In this document: positions 27,285 through 35,587 of the stretch, piece by piece | How positions within the stretch are numbered: the first letter of the stretch is position 1 | Layout: the number at the start of each line of letters is the position of its first letter | Source: Shimia aestuarii | Lineage (GTDB): Bacteria; Pseudomonadota; Alphaproteobacteria; Rhodobacterales; Rhodobacteraceae | NCBI RefSeq assembly: GCF_022814865.1 | Contig: NZ_JAKVRD010000003.1 | Span: 94,001-158,000 of the forward strand | Direction of reading: 5' to 3' | Length of the DNA: 64,000 nt | The notes under the pieces: model-generated | The model's input: only the letters and a program-made list of their open reading frames with translations | Told to the model about the DNA's origin: nothing | Databases searched by the model: none | Program-made: the position numbers and the translations under genes

Positions 27285-27324
27285 CTGCGGTGCAGCATTT
27301 CAAGTATTTTTTGCTGCACCGCAG
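27285..27324. promoter_or_regulatory. PhaR-type operator: 13-bp TGC-rich inverted repeat
   Basis: CTGCGGTGCAGCA (27285-27297) and TGCTGCACCGCAG (27312-27324) form a perfect inverted repeat with a 14-bp spacer in the phaP promoter region. PhaR of Paracoccus denitrificans is known to bind TGC-rich sequences upstream of phaP and phaR, which this matches closely. Confidence 0.75.
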
Positions 27325-27349
27325 CATATTTTCAGATTATCTCGTGATT

Positions 27350-29143
27350 TCAGCGCGTTGCCGTGACCTTCACGTAGGTTCCGGGGGCATCGCAGAGCAC
27401 GGGATGCTCCGAATCACCTGGATTTCGCGCTGGAACCATCTTGCCAGAGCGAGATGACAGCCACGTGTCCCACCGCGGCCACCAAGAGCCTTCAGTGAAT
27501 TTCGCGCCGTCCATCCATTCCTCTGCCGTGCCGCTCACATCCTTATTGGTGTAGTGGCCGTATTTCTTCTTGCTCGGCGGATTGACGATCCCGGCGATAT
27601 GCCCGGATTGCGAAACGATGAAGGTGCGGTTCTTGCTGCCGGTCTGCTGGAAGCCGCGATAACAATCCTTCCAGCGCGCGATGTGATCGGTCTCACAGGT
27701 GACTGAACAGAGCGGCAATTCCACATCCGAAATATGCAGCCGTTCGCCGCAAAGCTCGATCCCGTCGGTGACGAATTGGTTCTGCTGGCAAAGCTGGCGG
27801 AGGTATTCATGCGCCATACGCCCCGGCAAGCCTGATCCATCGCCGTTCCAATAAAGAAGATCGAATGCGGGCGGCGCTTCGCCCATCATGTAGCTCTTGA
27901 TCGCCGGGCCATAGATCAGGTCATTGGAACGCAGGAACGAAAACGTCCGCTGCATGATAAAAGACCGCAGTATGCCCTCTTCCGAAATCTCCTCGTCGAT
28001 CCCGTCGATGAAGTCGTCCTGCAGGAACGGCGTAAATTCCCCCTGATCCGAGAAATCGGTGAGCGTCGTGAAAAAGGTCGCCGATTTGACCGACTTGTCC
28101 TTGCGATGCTTCATCAGCGAAAGCGTCAGGTGAAGCGTCGTGCCCGCGATGCAATAGCCCACCGCGTTGACCTGCTTCTCGCCGGTGATCTTCTTCACCT
28201 CGTCGATCGCGGTAAGGAACCCGTCCTCGATATAGTCTTCCATCCCGACATCCGAATAAGACCGGTCCGGGTTGATCCAACTGACGATGAACACGGTATA
28301 GCCCTGCTCCACCAGCCATTTGATCATGCTGTTCTGCGCCTTGAGATCGAGGATGTAATACTTGTTGATCCACGGCGGGAAGATAATGAGCGGCGTCGCG
28401 TGGACCTCGTCGGTCGTCGGCGTGAACTGCAAGAGCTCGAACATGCGATTGCGGAAGACGACCTTGCCGGGCGTCGTGGCGATATTGCCGCCAATCTCGA
28501 ACGCGTTCTCGTCCGAGAGCCGCACCAGTAGTTCGCCATTATTCGCCTCGAGATCGGTAATCAGGTTCTCGAGACCGCGCACAAGCGATTCGCCGTCCGT
28601 CTCGATCGCCTTCTCGATCACATCCGGGTTGAGGCCGAGGAAATTGGTCGGCGACATCATGTCGATGATCTGCTGCGAGAAATACTCGAGCCGATGCCGG
28701 TCCTTGTCGGCAAGCCCCTCCACATCCTTGACCGCGGTGCGAATGGCCTCGGCGTTGCGCATGTATTGCTGCTTGATGAAATTGAAATAGGGATGCGTCT
28801 GCCAAAGCGGATTGGAAAAACGCCGGTCCGACGGCGTTTCATCCGGGGCCGCCTCGAGCTTGCCCTGAAGCAACATATGCTGCGCTTCAACGAAATGTTT
28901 GACGGATTTCGTCCAGAAATCGAGCTGATGCTCAATCAACTGGCCGGGATTGTGGTTCAACGATTGCATATAAGCGTTGGCGGCATTGACGAAGACTTCT
29001 TCGTCCGGGGCGTTGAGATCGCGGCGCAGCGGTTTGTGGTGCGACATGACCTCGGAAAGTCGTTTCGACAACTCCTCCACGCGCGCCAGGTTCTCGTTCA
29101 GCGCGTCCAGATTGGCGTCTGAGTTATTCTCTTTTGTTGTCAT
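27350..29143 (-). CDS. phaC: Class I poly(3-hydroxyalkanoate) synthase
   Basis: 597 residues, class I length. It polymerises 3-hydroxyacyl-CoA on the PHA granule. The lipase-like box is GYCIAG with nucleophile Cys331; the catalytic His is in SQSGHIAGIVNPP and the PHA synthase N-domain contains PLWQTHPYFNFIKQQY and PPWINKYYILDLK. The start ATG at 29143 has no strong ribosome site; TTG at 29149 is a less likely alternative. Upstream of phaP on the same strand and divergent from phaZ across a short region with a TGC-box. Confidence 0.96.
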   Translation of the reverse strand: MTTKENNSDANLDALNENLARVEELSKRLSEVMSHHKPLRRDLNAPDEEVFVNAANAYMQSLNHNPGQLIEHQLDFWTKSVKHFVEAQHMLLQGKLEAAPDETPSDRRFSNPLWQTHPYFNFIKQQYMRNAEAIRTAVKDVEGLADKDRHRLEYFSQQIIDMMSPTNFLGLNPDVIEKAIETDGESLVRGLENLITDLEANNGELLVRLSDENAFEIGGNIATTPGKVVFRNRMFELLQFTPTTDEVHATPLIIFPPWINKYYILDLKAQNSMIKWLVEQGYTVFIVSWINPDRSYSDVGMEDYIEDGFLTAIDEVKKITGEKQVNAVGYCIAGTTLHLTLSLMKHRKDKSVKSATFFTTLTDFSDQGEFTPFLQDDFIDGIDEEISEEGILRSFIMQRTFSFLRSNDLIYGPAIKSYMMGEAPPAFDLLYWNGDGSGLPGRMAHEYLRQLCQQNQFVTDGIELCGERLHISDVELPLCSVTCETDHIARWKDCYRGFQQTGSKNRTFIVSQSGHIAGIVNPPSKKKYGHYTNKDVSGTAEEWMDGAKFTEGSWWPRWDTWLSSRSGKMVPARNPGDSEHPVLCDAPGTYVKVTATR

Positions 29144-29166
29144 ATTCAAAAAATAGCCCTATCCTC

Positions 29167-29179
29167 GCTGCTACGCAGC
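29167..29179. promoter_or_regulatory. Second PhaR-like box in the phaC/phaZ divergent region
   Basis: GCTGC and GCAGC flank TAC at 29167-29179, sharing the TGC/GCA arms of the phaP operator. It lies 24 bp from the phaC start and 72 bp from phaZ, where it could affect both promoters. Shorter than the phaP site, so the call is tentative. Confidence 0.45.
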
Positions 29180-29251
29180 ATAACAAAGGCCCTCCTCAGG
29201 GCTCCCCGCTCCCGCATCAATTACCGTAGACGGGATAATCAGGAGACGCAA

Positions 29252-30535
29252 ATGCGCTATATGGCGACGTACGACTTGATGGAAACGGCTCGGAACACGA
29301 ACCAATGGTTGGGCGCGTCCGCCGCCGCCATGGCCTCTTACCCGGCCTTCGCGCTTGTGCCCAATCCCGCGCTTCAATGGATGCGCGCATGGGGCGAAGT
29401 GACCGAGCGCACGTTCCAACGCATGGTCGTCAAACCCGACTGGGGCATTCACTCTGTGACGTGTGAGGATGGCCGCGACCACCTCGTGCAGATCGAAACC
29501 GTGGTCGAACGTGACTTTGGCGACCTGATCCATTTCGCCGTTCAGGGCCGCAAACGCCGCAAGCGTCAGGTGCTCCTCGTGGCACCGATGTCCGGCCACT
29601 ACGCAACATTGCTGCGCTCTACGGTCCTGTCGCTCCTGCCCGATTGCGAGGTCTACATCACCGACTGGCATAACGCGCGCGACATCCCCGTTTCCGCTGG
29701 CAAGTTCGATGTCGAAGACTACACGCTCTACCTTGTCGATTTCATGAAAGAGCTTGGCCCCGACACCCATGTGATCGCCGTGTGCCAGCCAGCGCCGCTG
29801 ACCCTTGCCGCAACGGCCTATCTCGCCGAGGAAGATCCCGAGGCGCAGCCGCGCTCTCTGACGCTCATCGGCGGCCCGATCAACCCCGATGCCGTCGCCA
29901 CCGAAGTGACGGATTTCGGCAACCGCGTCACCATGGGCCAGCTCGAGGAAACCGCAATTCAGCGGGTCGGCTTCAAATACCCTGGCGTCGGACGCCTCGT
30001 CTATCCCGGCCTGCTACAGCTTTCGTCCTTCATGTCGATGAATGCCGACCGCCACGGCAAAGCCTTCCGCGACCAGATCATGCGCGTGACTCGCGGCGAG
30101 GCCTCTGATCATGACGCCCACAACCGTTTCTACGACGAATACCTCGCCGTGATGGATATGACGGCGGAATTCTACCTCACAACCGTCGACCGCATTTTCA
30201 AGAAGTGTGAGATTGCCAAGAACGAATTCATCGTCGCGGGCCGCAAGGTCGATATCGGCAAGATCACGACCGTCGCAGTCAAGACCGTCGAAGGCGATAA
30301 GGACGACATCACGGCCCCCGGTCAGTGTATCGCCGCGCTCGACCTCTGCACCGGCCTGCCGGACGAGAAAAAGGCGAGCCACGTGGAACCGGGCGCAGGC
30401 CACTACGGCATCTTCGCTGGCAAAAGCTGGCGCAACAATATCCGTCCGCTGGTGCTCGAATTCATTGACGCCAACGCCGAGGCCCCCAAGGCCAAAGCCG
30501 CCGCGAAACCGGCCAACAAGAATAGCGCCGCCTGA
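29252..30535 (+). CDS. phaZ: Intracellular poly(3-hydroxybutyrate) depolymerase
   Basis: 427 residues. It hydrolyses stored polymer in the cytoplasm. The family's catalytic Cys box is VCQPAPLTLAATAYLAEE, and AFALVPNPALQWMRAWGEVT with VTCEDGRDHLVQIETVV are typical of the Paracoccus/Ralstonia PhaZ1 group. No signal peptide. The C-terminus ends in an Ala/Lys-rich tail (KAKAAAKPANKNSAA). The ATG follows CAGGAGACGCAA. Divergent from phaC; a terminator follows at 30561. Confidence 0.93.
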   Translation: MRYMATYDLMETARNTNQWLGASAAAMASYPAFALVPNPALQWMRAWGEVTERTFQRMVVKPDWGIHSVTCEDGRDHLVQIETVVERDFGDLIHFAVQGRKRRKRQVLLVAPMSGHYATLLRSTVLSLLPDCEVYITDWHNARDIPVSAGKFDVEDYTLYLVDFMKELGPDTHVIAVCQPAPLTLAATAYLAEEDPEAQPRSLTLIGGPINPDAVATEVTDFGNRVTMGQLEETAIQRVGFKYPGVGRLVYPGLLQLSSFMSMNADRHGKAFRDQIMRVTRGEASDHDAHNRFYDEYLAVMDMTAEFYLTTVDRIFKKCEIAKNEFIVAGRKVDIGKITTVAVKTVEGDKDDITAPGQCIAALDLCTGLPDEKKASHVEPGAGHYGIFAGKSWRNNIRPLVLEFIDANAEAPKAKAAAKPANKNSAA

Positions 30536-30560
30536 TTGCACCGCACGCTTTCATGATGAA

Positions 30561-30590
30561 ACGGAGCCTTTCGGGGCTCCGTTCTTCTTT
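30561..30590 (+). terminator. Rho-independent terminator after phaZ
   Basis: ACGGAGCC (30561-30568) pairs with GGCTCCGT (30575-30582) and is followed by TCTTCTTT. Confidence 0.8.
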
Positions 30591-30593
30591 GGA

Positions 30594-31310
30594 CTACTGA
30601 AGAACGTAAGGCTGTCGCATCCAATCACGAAGCGCCGCCGTCGTCGCCGCCGGTTGCTCGAGCGTCGGAAGATGCCCCGCCCCCTCAATCACCTTCAATT
30701 CCGCATAGGGGATCAACTCGGCCATGAACGTGTGGCGCTTGACCGGCGTCAGCGTGTCATGCTCACCGCACATCACCAGCGCAGGCACCTTACACTTGCG
30801 CAACGTGCTTTGTTGGTCCCTTCGACGTTGCAACGCCCGCACCTGACGGATGAACACATCCGGCCCAAGGTAAAGACCCATCTCTTTCACGATCCCAAGA
30901 ATCTCCGCCCGCTGCGGTCCGGGGGCAAGATAGTCGGGTTGCATAAACGTCTCGATCACCTTGCCAAGCTGTCCCGCCTTCGCGCTCACGATGAGCGGCT
31001 CATACGCGGCCGAGCTTTGCGGCGTCTCTGCAAGCGGGTTGGTATCCAAAAGCGCGATGCGCGTGACACGATCCGGCGCACGCCGCAGGATTTCCATCGC
31101 TACGATCCCGCCAAAGCTCAACCCCGCCAAAGCGAATTTCTGCGGCAAGAGCGGCAACAACCCCGACGCGATCTCTGATACGCGCTCCCCGCCCGTCACG
31201 GGCGCAGTCATCACCGGCATCTCCGACGACAATTCCGCGATCTGCGGCCCAAACAGGCGCGCATCGCACATCATTCCGGGAAGCAGAACCAAGGGTTCCG
31301 ACATGCTCAT
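30594..31310 (-). CDS. Alpha/beta hydrolase
   Basis: 238 residues. LVLLPGMMCDARLFGPQI carries the oxyanion region, the nucleophile elbow is GLSFGG, the acid is in CGEHDTLTP and the catalytic His in EGAGHLPTLEQP. The fold is that of the 3-oxoadipate enol-lactonase/esterase group, but the substrate cannot be read. Start ATG at 31310 follows AGAGGCGAG; a second ATG lies two codons on. Last of a minus-strand group of hydrolases and a VOC protein. Confidence 0.85.
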   Translation of the reverse strand: MSMSEPLVLLPGMMCDARLFGPQIAELSSEMPVMTAPVTGGERVSEIASGLLPLLPQKFALAGLSFGGIVAMEILRRAPDRVTRIALLDTNPLAETPQSSAAYEPLIVSAKAGQLGKVIETFMQPDYLAPGPQRAEILGIVKEMGLYLGPDVFIRQVRALQRRRDQQSTLRKCKVPALVMCGEHDTLTPVKRHTFMAELIPYAELKVIEGAGHLPTLEQPAATTAALRDWMRQPYVLQ

Positions 31311-31383
31311 CTCGCCTCTCTTGAACCGCAACTTCTGACGTTTGCAACTCTACTTTCCGCCCATGCGCGATCTAGGTCAACAC

Positions 31384-31830
31384 TTACCCGTATCCGTTCC
31401 AGCGAAACGCCCCATCCGGCCCAAGCGGCGAGAACGGGTTATGCGCCACCTCCCAGATATGTCCGTCCGGGTCTTCGAAATACCCGTGATGCCCGCCCCA
31501 AAACACATCCTGCGCGGGCTTCAACAACCGCGCGCCCGCGCCCACCGCCCGCGCGAGCAGTGTCGCAACATCTTCCTTCTCGCGCACGTTATACGCCAAG
31601 GTCATGCCGCCCGATCCGCGAAGCGCCTCTTCCGGCAAACCGGTTTCCTCGGCCAAGGCAGCGCGGGAATAAAGACCGAGCGTCTGCCCGATGAGGTCAA
31701 ATGCGATGACGCCATCCGGGCTTTCGACACGGCACCACCCAAGCGCTTCATAGAAGGCCGCTGCCCGTTGCATATCGCCTACAGCAAGGGTGATGAGGCT
31801 CACCCGCTGCTCGAAAATCGCCTCATCCAT
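31384..31830 (-). CDS. VOC (glyoxalase/bleomycin-resistance fold) family protein
   Basis: 148 residues. SLITLAVGDMQRAAAFYEAL opens the first beta-alpha-beta module and GYFEDPDGHIWEVAHNP, with the second metal-ligand Glu, closes the last; this is the signature of VOC lyases of the PhnB/glyoxalase group. No His is seen at the usual first ligand position, so metal binding is uncertain. It starts 15 bp after the stop of the interrupted hydrolase and is probably co-transcribed with it. Confidence 0.85.
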   Translation of the reverse strand: MDEAIFEQRVSLITLAVGDMQRAAAFYEALGWCRVESPDGVIAFDLIGQTLGLYSRAALAEETGLPEEALRGSGGMTLAYNVREKEDVATLLARAVGAGARLLKPAQDVFWGGHHGYFEDPDGHIWEVAHNPFSPLGPDGAFRWNGYG

Positions 31831-31845
31831 GACTTGACCTTTCCA

Positions 31846-32826
31846 TCACAACGCATTGATCCAATTTACGAAAGCCGTGACCGCATCCTGCGTCTGACCG
31901 GGGGACATGATATCGCCTGCAATAACGTGGGATGAAGGATCATCGCCTTCGGCCATCTGCACCGCCTGAACCGTCACAGGCCCGCCCCAAGCATCCACGA
32001 CCGCGCGCGTGGCGCGGTGGTCGACGACCTGATCCGCGTCTGAAAAACGGAACAGCGCCGGGATTGTGACGGCGCCATAGTCCTGCCCCCGCGCGTGTTT
32101 CACCAATGCCGCCATCTGGAAAAGCGCCTGCGTCGGATAGCGATGGGTCCAATAGGTCGCATGGCCTTCGTTCCCCGGCTCCCAGCTGCGCGTTTGACCG
32201 GCGACTGTCGGCACCCAATATCGTGCGGCAGGCAAGGTCAGCACAACAGAGGCGGGATCAGCAATCGCAAAGTTCGGCGAGACGAGGATGATCCCCGCCA
32301 CACCCTGCATCATCTCCGGCTGCAACGCCGCCTCGGCAACAAGCGTCGCCCCTGTCGATGTCGCAATGATGATAACATCATTTCCAATTTTATGAGCAAC
32401 AGCAATAGCTTCCGCGACATCGCTCATCCACTCCGAGGCGCGCGCCTCCGCCAATGCCGCACCTCCAAGCCCGTGCCCGGCAAGCCGCGTATAGACAAGG
32501 TTCGCGCCTAGCTCGGCCGCGACAAGATCCGGCACCGGGCGGATTTCCTCACTGGTCGCCGAGAAGCCGTGCACATAGACAATCGCCTGGTCCGTGGCCT
32601 CTCAGGTCGTCCCGGCCCAGACAACGCGCTTCTCCACACCCGGCGTGAGCCCCGAATACCCGGCTTCTCGCGCGGCGAGATAGGCGTCTACATCCGGACC
32701 AATCGTGGCAGGGTCAAACTCAGGAACAAGCGAAACCGTCTCACGCGGACCAAAAAACCAGAGCCCGCCAAGCAGCAGACCCACAAGAAGAAGCAGCCGC
32801 CCCAAGAAACGCCCAAATGTTCGCAT
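31846..32826 (-). pseudogene. Alpha/beta hydrolase interrupted by an in-frame TGA
   Basis: Residues 1-74 (from ATG 32826: membrane anchor MRTFGRFLGRLLLLVGLLLG, then FFGPRETVSLVP) and the rest of the protein (VYVHGFSATSEEIRPVPDLV, nucleophile elbow ATSTGATL, FRFSDADQVVDH, SSHVI) lie in the same frame, separated only by TGA at 32604-32602. Codons on both sides fit (VVWAGTT, stop, EATDQAIVYVHGF). One base change explains it. The start overlaps the stop of the upstream hydrolase (TAATG). Either a recent nonsense mutation, a sequencing error, or readthrough. Confidence 0.8.
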
Positions 32827-33581
32827 TAGACAGATTCCTTGACGTCTATAACCGAAATAACACATTCTTCGATCAGTTTAAGACAAGCCTCATCCGAGAA
32901 CCTGTGGTCCGCCCCCTTCACAAAGATGAGACGGATATCCTCTGCTTCCGCATGATCGAGCAGGCGCAGCGCCACCTCACGGCTCACGGCCTCGTCTTCC
33001 GTTCCCTGCACCATCCGTACCGGGAACGGTAACTTCAAAGGCGCGCGCAACACGAGGTTCTTGCGCCCATCTTCGATCATGCGGCGCGTCACGATATAGG
33101 GGTCCATGTAATCCGACGGCAATTCTACCTGTCCCACGGTCTCGATCGCCTCTTTCTGCGCCTCCGAGAAGCCTGCCCAATAGCTGTCCTCGGTGAAATC
33201 CGGCGCAGCGGCGATGGTGACAAGGCCGGCAATCCGTTCAGGGATCGCACGGGCCAGCAAGAGCGCCTGCCAGCCGCCCATGGACGAACCCACAAGCACC
33301 AGCGGCCCGGAGGTCAGCGCCGTGACCGCCGCGAGCGCATCCTCGTGCCAATCCCCGATACATCCCTCCTCGAATGTGCCAGAGCTTTCTCCATGCCCCG
33401 AGTAATCAAAGCGCAGAAAACTCTGCCCCCGCGCCTTGGCCCACGCCTCAAGGTAAAGCGCCTTGGTGCCTTCCATGTCGGATTTGAGGCCACCAAGGAA
33501 CACCACCGTCGGCCCGGTCTTCCCGCTCTTGTGATAGGCGATCCGCCGTCCTTGTGGCGTGTCCAGATATTGGGCATGCAT
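32826..33581 (-). CDS. Alpha/beta hydrolase (short esterase/acyl hydrolase)
   Basis: 251 residues. FDYSGHGESSG, nucleophile elbow GSSMGGWQALLLA, the acid in QGTEDEAV and the catalytic His in GADHRFSD form a complete triad. RFDYSGHGES with VFLGGLKSDMEGTKAL is typical of the ABHD10-like palmitoyl-protein or acyl esterases. The ATG at 33581 follows GGGAGACAGAGC; longer upstream frames lack a site. Coupled to the interrupted hydrolase by a TAATG overlap. Confidence 0.87.
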   Translation of the reverse strand: MHAQYLDTPQGRRIAYHKSGKTGPTVVFLGGLKSDMEGTKALYLEAWAKARGQSFLRFDYSGHGESSGTFEEGCIGDWHEDALAAVTALTSGPLVLVGSSMGGWQALLLARAIPERIAGLVTIAAAPDFTEDSYWAGFSEAQKEAIETVGQVELPSDYMDPYIVTRRMIEDGRKNLVLRAPLKLPFPVRMVQGTEDEAVSREVALRLLDHAEAEDIRLIFVKGADHRFSDEACLKLIEECVISVIDVKESV

Positions 33582-33814
33582 GCTCTGTCTCCCGTTGGTC
33601 TTGCCCGCATCATGCCGGGGGACGGCGTGCTCCACAACTCCCGCGTCTCGAATTCGCCAAAGCGCATATCCACCCGCCTTGACGCGCATTTCACGCATTG
33701 AATTACACAAAAAAGGCAAGACACCGCATAGATCACCTTACAAACGCGCGAGATTACGCACACCCCGCATCGCTCCTCCTCTATCAAGGACAAAACGCAA
33801 CAGGAGACACCCCC

Positions 33815-35440
33815 ATGAGCCAGGAAATCCACGTCCACCAATCCATCGCCCGCGCCCTTGCCGATCAAGGCGTAGAGACCCTCTTTGGTCTGATGGGCGA
33901 TGCCAACCTGTTCATGGTCGATGCTTACGTGCGCGAATGCGAAGGCCGCTTCGTCCCCGCCGCCCATGAGGGTAGCACCGTCCTGATGGCGATGGCCTAT
34001 CATCATGTCGCGGGCAAGGTCGGCGTCGCAACCGTGACCCACGGCCCGGCGCTCACCAACTGCATGACCGCCCTGACCGAGGGGCTGCGCGGCCACGTCC
34101 CGCTTGTTCTTCTCGCGGGCGATACCCCCGTCGACAACCCGCGCCACCTGCAAGGCATTGACCAGCGCGAGGTGGTGAAAGCCGCCGGCGCAGGCTTCGA
34201 ACAACTGCGCAGCCCGGCCACCGCCGCCAAGGACTTGGCCCGCGCCTTCTACCGCGCCCAGGTCGAACGCCGCCCCATCGTCCTCAACATGCCTGCTGAT
34301 TTCATGTGGGAAAAGACGACCCACGAAACCCATGTGCTCGACGTCTTCACGGCCCCCGGCGGCGTCGCCGAGGGTGATACGCTCGACAATGCCATCGGCA
34401 TGATCGCCTCCGCTCGCCGCCCCCTGATCCTTGCCGGATTGGGTGCTGTCGCCGCGCGCGAGCAACTCATCAAGCTTGCCGACCGCCTCGAGGCACCGCT
34501 CGCCACCACGCTCAAGGCCAAGGGGCTGTTCAATGATCACCCCTACAATATCGACATCTTCGGCACGCTGAGCACACCCGCCGCCTATGATCTCATCGCC
34601 AAGGCCGACTGCATCGTCTGTTTCGGCACCGGCCTGCATGATTTCACCACCGACAAGGGCAAGCTGATGTCGGGCAAACGCATCGTGCAGATCGATATCG
34701 CCCCGTCGCAGATCGGCGGCGGGTTGCACCCCGATGCCGCACTCGTGGCCGATGCGGGCCTCACTGCAGAGACCATCCTCTATTGGCTCGATGAGGCCGA
34801 AATCCCCGGCAGCGGCTTTACCCGCGACCTCGAGACCAGCGAACTGACCCATCACCCGGTCGGCCCCAACAAGACCGCCGAAGGGTGCGTGAACTTCGTG
34901 CACGCGCTGGAACACCTCGAAGAGCTCTTCCCCAAGGACCGCATCCTCGTCACTGACGGCGGCCGCTTCATGACCGAGGTCTGGTGCCGCCTCTCCGTGC
35001 CGAACCCGCATAGCTTTGTGCCGACGGTGAATTTCGGCTCCATCGGCCTTGGCCTTCAGGAAGCCATCGGCGCCGCCGTGGCCGATCCGGACCGCCCCAC
35101 CGTTCTCTTTACCGGCGATGGCGGCTTCATGATGGGTGGCATCAACGAGTTCAACACCGCCGTGCGTATGGGGCTGAACCTGACGGTGATCGTGGCCAAC
35201 GATGCCGCTTATGGCGCCGAACATATTCAGTTCCTAGACCGCCAGATGGATCCATCTCTGTCGGAATTCCAATGGCCCTCTTTCGCCGCCACGGCAAACG
35301 CCCTTGGCGGAATCGGGGTCGAGGTGCGCTCGGATGCGGATCTTGAAAAGGCGCTCGACATGCTGCGCGGCCATAAATCCGGTCCGGCCCTGATCGAGCT
35401 GCACCTTGATCCCCATGACGTGCCACGCATGCGCGCTTGA
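33815..35440 (+). CDS. Thiamine-diphosphate enzyme, acetolactate-synthase-large-subunit-like
   Basis: 541 residues with the three ThDP-enzyme domains. The catalytic Glu is in AAHEGSTVLMAMAY, the flavin/ADP-type middle domain in RRPLILAGLGAVAA, and the ThDP/Mg motif is GDGGFMMGGINEFNTAVR with VIVANDAAYG. No small regulatory subunit gene and no ilvC are adjacent, so valine synthesis is unlikely; oxo-acid decarboxylases and carboligases of this family are alternatives. The ATG follows CAGGAGACACCCCC. Divergent from the hydrolase at 33581 over 233 bp. Confidence 0.85.
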   Translation: MSQEIHVHQSIARALADQGVETLFGLMGDANLFMVDAYVRECEGRFVPAAHEGSTVLMAMAYHHVAGKVGVATVTHGPALTNCMTALTEGLRGHVPLVLLAGDTPVDNPRHLQGIDQREVVKAAGAGFEQLRSPATAAKDLARAFYRAQVERRPIVLNMPADFMWEKTTHETHVLDVFTAPGGVAEGDTLDNAIGMIASARRPLILAGLGAVAAREQLIKLADRLEAPLATTLKAKGLFNDHPYNIDIFGTLSTPAAYDLIAKADCIVCFGTGLHDFTTDKGKLMSGKRIVQIDIAPSQIGGGLHPDAALVADAGLTAETILYWLDEAEIPGSGFTRDLETSELTHHPVGPNKTAEGCVNFVHALEHLEELFPKDRILVTDGGRFMTEVWCRLSVPNPHSFVPTVNFGSIGLGLQEAIGAAVADPDRPTVLFTGDGGFMMGGINEFNTAVRMGLNLTVIVANDAAYGAEHIQFLDRQMDPSLSEFQWPSFAATANALGGIGVEVRSDADLEKALDMLRGHKSGPALIELHLDPHDVPRMRA

Positions 35441-35466
35441 CCATCTGGCGCGACATTTGATCTTTG

Positions 35467-35494
35467 CAACCGGGCGGCGCGTGCTGCCCGGTTG
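35467..35494 (+). terminator. Hairpin between the ThDP enzyme gene and thrS
   Basis: CAACCGGGC (35467-35475) pairs with GCCCGGTTG (35486-35494). No T run follows. It may end the upstream transcript or sit in the thrS leader. Confidence 0.45.
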
Positions 35495-35587
35495 ACATGT
35501 CTGCGCATCCGGCGCAAATAGTCCCCGAACCATATACCCGCAACCGGGCGTTCCGTGGGCGCCAAACTGACGAGGAGCTTGAGGCTG

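Noticed and set aside
27285-27324. TGC-rich inverted repeat as the phaC terminator
   Set aside because: No T run follows on the minus strand, and the sequence matches PhaR-type operators better.
32602-32604. TGA in the hydrolase as a selenocysteine codon
   Set aside because: No hairpin fitting a bacterial SECIS was seen just after it, and the site is outside the catalytic triad.
35441-35587. T-box or other riboswitch in front of thrS
   Set aside because: Only one hairpin is visible and no T-box core sequence; such leaders are not expected for thrS in Alphaproteobacteria.
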